From assembly GCA_024278345.1 (NCBI GenBank), contig JAJRTK010000156.1, forward strand, positions 1 through 21,370: DNA of 21,370 bases, written 5' to 3'. Each line of letters begins with the position of its first letter. The first letter of the stretch is position 1. The DNA is from a bacterium (GTDB lineage: Bacteria > CSSED10-310 > JAJRTK01). This document shows positions 1 through 5,655 of this stretch, in pieces. Position numbers and translations under genes: made by a program. A model generated the notes under the pieces. That model was given only the letters and a program-made list of their open reading frames with translations, made no database searches and had not been told where the DNA came from.

Positions 1-16
1 ATCCCGTCCAGCCCGC

Positions 17-35
17 CACCGGCAAGATGCCGGTG
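17..35. repeat. Perfect 8-bp hairpin (intergenic repeat type)
   Basis: CACCGGCA at 17-24 pairs exactly with TGCCGGTG at 28-35 around the loop AGA. The flanking context, with GCCACC on one side and GGCGGC on the other, resembles the short GC-rich palindromes scattered between genes in many environmental genomes. No T-run follows, so it is not a standard terminator. Confidence 0.5.
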
Positions 36-92
36 CCACCAGGGCGGCGCCGCGGAGTGTAAAGCAAAAACGCGGGGATTTGATAGGTCCCT

Positions 93-117
93 CCCGTTGC
101 AACTTGCGGGCAACGGG
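93..117. repeat. Perfect 8-bp hairpin
   Basis: CCCGTTGC at 93-100 pairs with GCAACGGG at 110-117 around a 9-nt loop. The outer bases GGTCC and GGATCC partly extend the stem. No T-run follows closely. Its function is unknown; it may be a repeat or a transcript-end structure for a gene left of the window. Confidence 0.45.
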
Positions 118-552
118 ATCCCTACCCATTTTTGTGCGCCGCGCGCTTTTTTGGGGGTGGCCGGGTCCGAGCGACAGCGAGAGCTGCCGAAGGCACCACC
201 GATGACCACCTCCATCCTTGAGAATGGGTAGAGGAAAAATGAATCCATGCCGGGTTTTGGGTGTTGCCTATCGGATCTCATCCTTCCTGGCAAGCACGCA
301 TAATCGGCACGAACTTTGCTTATGAAAAAACGTGGTAGGCATCCCGCGCGAATTGGAGAAATGAAAATCTCAGGAGCAAGACTGACCTGTCACCGAGTTC
401 GGGAGATTTATTGGTTGATTTTTCTTTTTTTTCTAGAATCCTCTGGAAGCCCAAGCCACCGCGCTTGATGGTATTACTCTGTCTTTTCAATGGCTTCCCG
501 GTGCATACATCTTCAACTCCTGGAAAAAGAAGATTTTTTTCGAGACTGCCTC

Positions 553-581
553 TTGACAAAAGGGGTTCACGTCCATTAATT
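553..581 (+). promoter_or_regulatory. Candidate sigma-70 promoter upstream of the MerR-like gene
   Basis: A perfect -35 box, TTGACA, lies at 553-558. A weak -10 match (ATTAAT at 575-580, or TTAATT at 576-581) follows with a 16-17 bp spacer. This would start transcription about 25-30 bp upstream of the regulator start codon. The spacer is not the elongated 19-20 bp type classically activated by MerR proteins, so autoregulation cannot be inferred. The call rests on the -35 box and position. Confidence 0.35.
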
Positions 582-616
582 ACAGGAGTGTAACCCAGAC
601 TGGACAGGTGCTCCCA

Positions 617-1276
617 ATGGAACAGCAGCTCAATTTTCCGACGAAGCATGTCTGTCGCATTACAGGACTGACAAAGCGACAGGTTGACTACTGGGATCGG
701 ACTCATTTCATCAAGCCGTCGGTCAGCGAGGCGGCAGGGTATGGATCGACTCGGCTCTACTCCCTGATGGATGTGGTTCAGCTTGCCGTGGCAAAAAAGC
801 TCAAGGACAAGGGCATTAACCTGCGAAATATGCGCAAGATTCTTGCCTTTTTGTCGAAGTCACTGCTGCTCCCTCGTGAATTGGGGGGACTGGAGCGTTT
901 GCGGCTTGTCACCGATGGCGAGTCTCTCTTCGAGCTCACCGAGAACCCCACGGCGGTTCTGGACGAAAGTGATTCCTATGAGCTGGTTTTCGTACTGGCG
1001 TTAGGTCGAATCATTCTGGACGTCCGGGCTCAGATCGATCAGCTCACCACCAAGCGGACCTATACCGTCCAGGTGGGGCAACGGCGGCACAAGGTCGCTC
1101 TCATGAATCGCGATGGGCGCTTCGTCGCCCAGTCTCAGCGAATGAATGAAATCACTTCGACGGGTGATACCCTGGAGGAAGCGCTCTCGGGAATTCGAGA
1201 TGCTCTCGTAGAGTGGGTTCGATCCCAGGGGCCCCGTCAAGGTCGTTCCCGCCAAAGAAAAAGCGGGAAAACGTGA
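617..1276 (+). CDS. MerR-type transcriptional regulator with HicB-like C-terminal domain
   Basis: Predicted DNA-binding regulator of 219 residues. Residues about 8-76 form a MerR-like winged helix-turn-helix: ITGLTKRQVDYWDR at 15-28 is the recognition-helix region, and TRLYSLMDVVQLAVAKKL at 45-62 matches the wing and following helix. The middle, 80-147, is helical and unassigned. Residues about 148-201 resemble the HicB antitoxin / UPF0150 fold, with a beta-rich stretch, a degenerate YVA-like strand and then GDTLEEALSGIRDALVEWV, which is close to the family's helix. The tail is Arg/Lys rich. ATG 617 is preferred because CAGG lies 8 nt upstream; an in-frame GTG at 608 would add MLP. No HicA-like toxin gene adjoins, so I read the C-terminus as a ligand or oligomerisation module. 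The MerR call is firm; the HicB call is by pattern only. Confidence 0.8.
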   Translation: MEQQLNFPTKHVCRITGLTKRQVDYWDRTHFIKPSVSEAAGYGSTRLYSLMDVVQLAVAKKLKDKGINLRNMRKILAFLSKSLLLPRELGGLERLRLVTDGESLFELTENPTAVLDESDSYELVFVLALGRIILDVRAQIDQLTTKRTYTVQVGQRRHKVALMNRDGRFVAQSQRMNEITSTGDTLEEALSGIRDALVEWVRSQGPRQGRSRQRKSGKT

Positions 1277-1282
1277 ACATCG

Positions 1283-1304
1283 TGGGCTCCGAAATGTGAG
1301 CCCA
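1283..1304. other. Hairpin between the MerR-like gene and hup
   Basis: TGGGCTC at 1283-1289 pairs with GAGCCCA at 1298-1304 around an 8-nt loop, within the 56-bp gap between the two genes. No T-run follows, so it is not an intrinsic terminator as written. It could stabilise a processed hup message or act as a weak attenuator. Confidence 0.4.
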
Positions 1305-1332
1305 GTGTTGGAATTCGGACTATGGAGGAATC

Positions 1333-1641
1333 ATGAACAAGTCTGATTTGGTCAGGAAAGTTGCGGAAGCGGCAGAGCTTTCACAGAAGCAATCTGGCGC
1401 GGCGGTCAACGCTTTTCTGGATGCCGTCAAGGATGCTCTGCGTGCGGGAGAAAAAGTCACACTGGTAGGTTTCGGGACCTATGGCGTGAAGCAGCGGCAA
1501 GCGCGAAAGGGCAAGCACCCCCGCACTGGCAAGACCATCAAGATTCCCGCCAAGGTCGTTCCCTACTTCAATTCTGGCAAGGAATTGAGAGAGGCCGCGG
1601 CTGCGTCGGGCAAGAAAACCCGCCGACGCAAAAAAGCCTAA
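1333..1641 (+). CDS. hup: HU-family nucleoid DNA-binding protein
   Basis: Small histone-like protein of 102 residues that bends DNA and helps organise the nucleoid as a dimer. The whole HU fold is visible: an N-terminal helical pair beginning MNKSDLVRKVAEAAELS, the GFGTYGVKQR turn near 47-56, and the DNA-clamping arm with RKGKHPRTGKTIKIPA near 58-73, including the Pro that intercalates into the minor groove. The usual HU is about 90 residues. This one carries an extra Lys/Arg tail, SGKKTRRRKKA, which would add non-specific DNA affinity. A strong ribosome binding site, GGAGGA at 1324-1329, precedes the ATG. A terminator at 1680-1710 closes the unit. HU versus the related IHF subunits cannot be fully separated by eye, but the sequence fits HU best. 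Confidence 0.93.
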   Translation: MNKSDLVRKVAEAAELSQKQSGAAVNAFLDAVKDALRAGEKVTLVGFGTYGVKQRQARKGKHPRTGKTIKIPAKVVPYFNSGKELREAAAASGKKTRRRKKA

Positions 1642-1679
1642 GCTGGCTGTGTTTGCTCGCTAGGTTGTGGTATCGATTG

Positions 1680-1710
1680 GCGGAGAGGCGGATGTCTCTC
1701 CGCTTTTTTT
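1680..1710 (+). terminator. Rho-independent terminator after hup
   Basis: GCGGAGAG at 1680-1687 pairs with CTCTCCGC at 1696-1703 around an 8-nt loop and is followed directly by seven T residues (1704-1710). It lies about 40 bp downstream of the hup stop codon and separates hup from the next gene. Confidence 0.88.
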
Positions 1711-1785
1711 GATCAAGGAAGTCGTTCGGCCCCCTGAGAGGTCTTGACAATCTGCATGCTCAATTGAGCACGAGGAGGGGTATGC

Positions 1786-2781
1786 ATGCGCGTCCGCGAT
1801 CAAGCCGCATTCTATGCTCGCCTAGCGAGCCTGTTCAAAGCCGGGATTTCCATGGGCCAGGCATTGGAGAAAATCGCCAAAGGTTCTGGAGTTCAGGCTT
1901 CGAGCGAGCTTGCGCGGGCAGTCTTGGAAGCTATCGACACTGGAGAATCACCATCCAGAGGTTGGGAAGCGGCGGGGGCTCCCGATCTGGACATCGGGAT
2001 CCTTGCCTTGGCGGAAGAGACGGGGAGATTTTCCGAGGCGTGTGAGCTCCTTGCCGTGCATTACGAATGGCGGATGGAGGTACGGCAACTCTGGATCTCA
2101 GGATTTTTTTCTCCCCTCATGGCGTTGATCATCGGATTGGTAGCCTATCATGGGACGCTTTTCTTTGTGGTGGGGGCTGGAGCCGCGTTGGCGAGCTTCG
2201 TGTGGGTTTTGACGGCCTTTGGCGCTGCCTGGGGGCTCTGGTACTTGCTTTTACAGTCGGCGGGAAGCTCGGAGGCCGCGAAAGTCCTTGTGGCCAGGAT
2301 TTCGCTTTCGCTCCCGGTCTTTGGTGGGATTCTTCTGAATCTCACGAGGTCCCGTTTCTTCGAGCTTGCAGGAGAAGTCTATTCTTCGGGTGGGACGCTG
2401 GCCCGGGCGGTAGAGCTTGCGGCGAAGGGCTGCGGCAATGCCTATTTGTGTCAGCGGCTGCAAGATCGCTCCAGCCACCTTGTAGGAAGCGGGAGTCTGA
2501 GCACTTTTCTCAAGGGGGAGTCGATTGTCGATCCTCTTGGACTGGAAGTCATTGAAACCGGAGAGGAAAGCGGTCAGTTGGAGGCATGTCTCCTCCGTGT
2601 GGCCAAGCGCTACCGGGACGAGGGGCAAAAAGCGTTGGAGCAGCGCGTCCCCGTCGTCGCCAGGATCCTGACGGTTCCCATCGTCGTAGTCGTCTTTTTT
2701 TTCTGTGTCCTGAACCTGTCCATCGCCGTTTTCGGGAAGATCTGGGGCATGCTCGCCAAGAGTCTGCCGTTCAATCCCTAG
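1786..2781 (+). CDS. Type II secretion / type IV pilus inner-membrane protein (GspF/PilC family)
   Basis: Polytopic inner-membrane protein of 331 residues, related to the platform proteins GspF/PilC that couple the assembly ATPase to pilin or pseudopilin polymerisation. Two copies of the T2SSF domain are visible. The first, residues about 4-105, holds FKAGISMGQALEKIAKG and LAEETGRFSEACELLAVHY. The second, about 188-290, holds SSGGTLARAVELAAKG and the signature ETGEESGQLEACLLRVAKRY at 258-277. Hydrophobic segments lie at about 106-128, 131-157 and 291-315. It is shorter than the usual 400 residues because the cytoplasmic N-terminal tail is missing. AGGAGG at 1773-1778 supports ATG 1786. No GspE/PilB ATPase or pilin gene is nearby, so its partners must be encoded elsewhere. 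Confidence 0.88.
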   Translation: MRVRDQAAFYARLASLFKAGISMGQALEKIAKGSGVQASSELARAVLEAIDTGESPSRGWEAAGAPDLDIGILALAEETGRFSEACELLAVHYEWRMEVRQLWISGFFSPLMALIIGLVAYHGTLFFVVGAGAALASFVWVLTAFGAAWGLWYLLLQSAGSSEAAKVLVARISLSLPVFGGILLNLTRSRFFELAGEVYSSGGTLARAVELAAKGCGNAYLCQRLQDRSSHLVGSGSLSTFLKGESIVDPLGLEVIETGEESGQLEACLLRVAKRYRDEGQKALEQRVPVVARILTVPIVVVVFFFCVLNLSIAVFGKIWGMLAKSLPFNP

Positions 2782-2884
2782 ACCCCGGTCTCTGGCTCCT
2801 CGTCCCGGGGTATCCACTCAAAGCGGGACAATGAGTCGCCGGAAAAAAACTTGGCCTCGGACAACGCCGCGCTCCGCTTGGCGG

Positions 2885-2900
2885 GTCACGTTTGCGTGAC
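2885..2900. repeat. Hairpin GTCACG/CGTGAC inside the inverted-repeat block
   Basis: GTCACG at 2885-2890 and CGTGAC at 2895-2900 form a perfect 6-bp stem around the loop TTTG. Confidence 0.5.
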
Positions 2901-2950
2901 TCGAAGGGTAACGCCTCGCTTTGCTCGGCGATCATCCGGGGACTCCGGCT

Positions 2951-2967
2951 GCGGCCCTGTGGGCCGC
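2951..2967. repeat. Hairpin GCGGCCC/GGGCCGC inside the inverted-repeat block
   Basis: A perfect 7-bp stem with the 3-nt loop TGT. Confidence 0.55.
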
Positions 2968-2996
2968 GTCTCGCTCCGCTCGGCATCCGGCCCCAG

Positions 2997-3013
2997 GCAG
3001 GGCTTCGCCCTGC
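2997..3013. repeat. Hairpin GCAGGGC/GCCCTGC inside the inverted-repeat block
   Basis: A perfect 7-bp stem with the 3-nt loop TTC. Confidence 0.55.
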
Positions 3014-3022
3014 ACCCACCTG

Positions 3023-3050
3023 GTAGGGTCACGGCGTGCCGTGACCCTAC
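3023..3050. repeat. Near-perfect 28-bp palindrome
   Basis: GTAGGGTCACGGC at 3023-3035 pairs with GCCGTGACCCTAC at 3038-3050 around two unpaired bases. This is the strongest fold-back in the window and resembles the REP-like palindromes starting GTAGGG that occur in many copies in some environmental bacterial genomes. It has no T-run, so it is not a standard terminator, although two convergent genes flank it and it may still stop or protect transcripts. Confidence 0.65.
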
Positions 3051-3131
3051 ATCCCTGCCACATCTATTTACGGTAGGCCTCGCTTATGCTCGGCGTCTCG
3101 CTGCGCTCGGCACCGCGTTTTCCCTTTGTGT

Positions 3132-4391
3132 TCAACCTTTGTCCCGCTTTGCGTGGATACCCTCGTCCCGGAGAGTCGTGCTTGAGCTTCCGGACCAGTC
3201 CATCCCCTGGAGGCCGTGGGCCCGGACCAAAGCGGCACGATAGACTTCGAGGTACGGGAGATTGAGCTTCCGTGCCCGTTTCAGGCAGGCCTCGTATTCC
3301 GGCTGCACCCGCGTTTTATCTCCCACCTTGACCGCTTTGGCCTGGATTTCGCCGTATTCGGTCTCCAGGACGACGGCCTTCCTTGGAAGAAGTGCCCTCG
3401 AACTGGTCCGACGCCGCACTCCGATGGTGGTGCTGCACCGGAAGAGGGCTTCTAGCGCTTTTTCAGAACGATCCAGTGGAACGATGACCGTCACCGACAC
3501 TGCGGGTCGGTGCTTTTTCATGAAGCAGGGAGCGAAGACAACATCCACGGCTCCAGCCTGCCAGAGCTCTTGGGCCAGCGGCTCGAAAGCCTCGGCGGGC
3601 ATGTCATCCAAAAAGGTCTCCAGCACTTCTACGACATCGGTTTCCCGGTGGTTTGTTTCCGTAGCGACAAGGCAGGCCCGCAAGAACCCCGGTACTCCCT
3701 CGTAGAGATGGGTCCCTGCTCCGTATCCGGTTTGGCGGATGATTCCGGGTGGAATGGAGCCGAACCGGGAACATTGGGAGAGGAACAAGGCTCCGGTGGG
3801 CGTAATCAGCTCGCCTTCCGCTTTGGGTGAGTCAAGAGGAGCACCACGGAGAAGCTCTAGAGTGGCCGGCGCGGGAATGGGGAGAAGACCATGGGAGGTT
3901 CGTATCATTCCCCGGCCGGCCTGGATGGAGCCGGCGCTTAACTCGTCGATGGCAAGTCGATCCAGGAGCCAGGCGAAGGAGACCACATCCACGATGGAAT
4001 CCACGGCCCCGACTTCGTGGAAGTGAACCTCATCAAGGCAGACTCCGTGGAGCTTTGCCTCGACTTGGCCCAAGCGCAAGAAGAGGGAAATCGCCCGATG
4101 CCGGACAGGTTGGGGCAGAGATGAACCGTCGATGGCATCTCGAATGGAGGTGAAATGGCGCTCTGGCTGGGGCTTTGTGACTTCCACGACGAACCGCTTG
4201 CAGGCAATGGACGAGCGGTTGACGGTTTCGAGACGAAGTTCATACCCGTCGTAAGGCAGGGCGGCCAAAGCCGTTTTGAGGGCGGTGAATGCTGCCGCCG
4301 CGCCAATTTCGTGGCCCAGGATTTCCAGAAGCGCCGCCACCGCCATGTCGCCTGCGATTCCGGAGCTACAATCAAAATAGAGGTTTCGCAT
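3132..4391 (-). CDS. larC: Nickel-pincer cofactor biosynthesis protein LarC
   Basis: LarC (formerly DUF111) uses CTP to insert nickel into the dithio-nicotinate mononucleotide made by LarB and LarE, giving the nickel-pincer cofactor of lactate racemase and related LarA enzymes. Family marks in this 419-residue protein are YFDCSSGIAGDM at 5-16, EVHFHEVGAVDSIVDVV at 121-137, ITPTGA at 196-201, TGYGAGTH at 221-228, FLDDMPAEAFEPL at 260-272 and MKKHRPAVSVTV at 291-302. The N- and C-terminal halves form one uninterrupted frame, unlike the frameshifted larC of Lactobacillus plantarum. ATG 4391 matches the family N-terminus; a TTG at 4427 would add 12 unconserved residues. Conservation fades after EVYRAAL (about 388), and residues about 410-418 are encoded by the right arm of the inverted-repeat block. 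No larA, larB or larE lies in the window. Confidence 0.93.
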   Translation of the reverse strand: MRNLYFDCSSGIAGDMAVAALLEILGHEIGAAAAFTALKTALAALPYDGYELRLETVNRSSIACKRFVVEVTKPQPERHFTSIRDAIDGSSLPQPVRHRAISLFLRLGQVEAKLHGVCLDEVHFHEVGAVDSIVDVVSFAWLLDRLAIDELSAGSIQAGRGMIRTSHGLLPIPAPATLELLRGAPLDSPKAEGELITPTGALFLSQCSRFGSIPPGIIRQTGYGAGTHLYEGVPGFLRACLVATETNHRETDVVEVLETFLDDMPAEAFEPLAQELWQAGAVDVVFAPCFMKKHRPAVSVTVIVPLDRSEKALEALFRCSTTIGVRRRTSSRALLPRKAVVLETEYGEIQAKAVKVGDKTRVQPEYEACLKRARKLNLPYLEVYRAALVRAHGLQGMDWSGSSSTTLRDEGIHAKRDKG

Positions 4392-4397
4392 GCCGGC

Positions 4398-4428
4398 TCT
4401 ATAGCGCAAGAGGGAAGTGGAGGGCAAA
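4398..4428 (-). promoter_or_regulatory. Candidate promoter giving a near-leaderless larC mRNA
   Basis: Read on the minus strand, TATAGA (4403-4398) lies six bases before the larC ATG. TTGCCC lies 18 bp further upstream. No good Shine-Dalgarno sequence precedes the ATG. If the -10 is real, transcription would start at or next to the A of the start codon. The match is moderate and untested. Confidence 0.3.
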
Positions 4429-4481
4429 AGCGGTGAAAATGGCGAGTAGCGGGCGCCGGACGGCGACCGATGGGAGCGGAA
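4427..4481. repeat. Dispersed intergenic repeat, copy A
   Basis: Bases 4435-4481 are the reverse complement of 17206-17252 with about seven mismatches in 47 positions. Bases 4427-4452 also match 15774-15799 in the same orientation with four mismatches in 26. The copy lies directly upstream of larC. In the minus reading it contains TTCCGCTCCCATC and CGCCGTCCGGC. Confidence 0.6.
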
Positions 4482-4653
4482 CGCAACACAAAAAGGGAAC
4501 AGGCGTAGCGGTCATTGCGCCTTTGTGGAAAAGCGGCCCCTCCAGAAGCTGGGAGCCCACGGGGCAGGCTCTACAGTGGATTTATGGTGGAAGTTCCGGG
4601 TACAAGAAGGTTTCGAGTGAGCAGTCTTCACGTCCAGCAAAAGGAAGCGGAAC

Positions 4654-5646
4654 ATGGACCGGACGACACTGGTAACTGGAGCGACGGGCTATCTTGGTGG
4701 CCGCCTCGTGGAACAGATGGTGCGCCGAGGTGAAACAGGAGTTCGGGCGTTGGTTCGGAAGACGAGCCTGACTGATGGATTAGAGAAGCTTGGGGTCGAT
4801 TTGGTGGAGGGCGATCTTGGAGATTCCGATTCTCTCCGACGGGCCATGCGTGACGTTGGGCGAGTCTTTCATGCGGGTGCCTACGTCACTCGATGGACTC
4901 GGCAACCAGAGCTCTTCGACAAGATCAATGTCGCCGGAACCCGGGCAGTTCTTGATGCGGCGCTGGAAGAGGGCGTCAGCAGTTTCGTCTATACATCTTC
5001 GTTCATGGCCCTTGGCCCTTCAGGAGATAGTTTGGCGGATGAGGGAATCTGTCACCGCGGGGAGTATCGGAATGAGTATGAGCGGACAAAAAAGTTGGCG
5101 CTGGATCTGGCCCGCGGATACGTTGGCAAAGGGTTGGGCCTCAAAATGCTCTGCCCGGGCGTGATTTTTGGGCCCGGCGCCCTGACGGAGGGCAACCTTG
5201 TAGCCGGTATCATCCGGGACTATTTGCGCCGTATGTTTCCGCTGCTGGGCGATGGTTCGAAGCGTTGGTGCTTCTCGTTCATCGACGACGTGGTGGCGGG
5301 ACATTTGGCGAGCTCGCGGGAAGAGGTGGAAGAGGGGATCTACATCGTGGGAGGCGAGAACCTTTCCATGGCGGAGTTGCAAGATCTTCTCCACCGGCTG
5401 ACGGACGTTGCCCCCATGCGCATGAGGATGCCTTTTGGAGTGGCGAAGGCCGCCGGTTGGCTCAACGAGCTCCTTGCGCCGCTGGGGGTACCGGTGAAAC
5501 TGACGCGGGGAGAAGTTGAGATCTTCCGCCACAACTGGGCGTACAGCTCGGCGAAGGCGGAAATGGCTTTTGGTTATCGGGTGACGCCCATGGACGAGGC
5601 CATGAAACGGACGGTGGACTGGGTGAGAGCGGAATTGGGGGTGTAA
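4654..5646 (+). CDS. NAD(P)-dependent epimerase/dehydratase, extended SDR family
   Basis: Soluble Rossmann-fold oxidoreductase of 330 residues. The nucleotide-binding motif TGATGYLGG lies at 8-16 (Gly9, Gly12, Gly15). The active site is YTSSFMALG around 113-121 with a Ser, plus Tyr142 and Lys146 in YERTK. CPGVIFGPG at 167-175 is the usual substrate-side loop of this family. Overall it resembles the dihydroflavonol-reductase-like / hopanoid-associated sugar-epimerase group (HpnA-like), but the substrate cannot be read from sequence. A ribosome binding site (AAGGAAG near 4641-4647) supports ATG 4654. Nine bases separate it from the phosphohexomutase gene, so the two are probably co-transcribed and may both serve sugar or envelope-polysaccharide metabolism; that link is inference. 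Confidence 0.87.
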   Translation: MDRTTLVTGATGYLGGRLVEQMVRRGETGVRALVRKTSLTDGLEKLGVDLVEGDLGDSDSLRRAMRDVGRVFHAGAYVTRWTRQPELFDKINVAGTRAVLDAALEEGVSSFVYTSSFMALGPSGDSLADEGICHRGEYRNEYERTKKLALDLARGYVGKGLGLKMLCPGVIFGPGALTEGNLVAGIIRDYLRRMFPLLGDGSKRWCFSFIDDVVAGHLASSREEVEEGIYIVGGENLSMAELQDLLHRLTDVAPMRMRMPFGVAKAAGWLNELLAPLGVPVKLTRGEVEIFRHNWAYSSAKAEMAFGYRVTPMDEAMKRTVDWVRAELGV

Positions 5647-5655
5647 GGAGGAGCG

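Larger units (their letters stand above)
1..552. other. Non-coding stretch with short hairpins
   Basis: No reading frame here looks like a real gene. The stretch holds at least two perfect hairpins (17-35 and 93-117, listed separately) and a 9-bp inverted pair, CTACCCATT at 122-130 against AATGGGTAG at 223-231. A 128-codon frame on the minus strand (320-706) overlaps the regulator gene and has no ribosome binding site or recognisable motif. The left neighbour of this gap lies outside the window, so this may be the tail of a longer intergenic region. Confidence 0.5.
2808..3162. repeat. Hairpin-rich element bounded by 24-bp inverted repeats
   Basis: The 24-bp arm at 2808-2831 is the reverse complement of 3139-3162 with one mismatch. 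The 307 bp between them hold four perfect stem-loops (2885-2900, 2951-2967, 2997-3013, 3023-3050) and four variants of a CTCGCT..GCTCGGC motif (near 2911, 2968, 3078 and 3096). There is no transposase and no credible gene inside. The block fills the space between two convergent genes and its right arm runs into the 3' end of larC. It looks like a non-autonomous MITE-like element or a composite intergenic repeat. Mobility is an inference; I saw no target-site duplication that I trust. Confidence 0.55.

Noticed and set aside
129-152. Possible terminator (GC-rich GCGC run before six T residues near 147-152)
   Set aside because: The only stem is four bases with an awkward loop; too weak to call.
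320-706. 128-codon minus-strand open frame
   Set aside because: It overlaps the start of the MerR-like gene, has no ribosome binding site and shows no motif; it appears to be chance.
1744-1749. TTGACA upstream of the GspF-like gene as a promoter
   Set aside because: No acceptable -10 box occurs at 16-18 bp spacing.
2851-3243. 130-codon plus-strand open frame across the hairpin block
   Set aside because: Its sequence is entirely made of palindromes and the antisense of larC, with no protein-like pattern.
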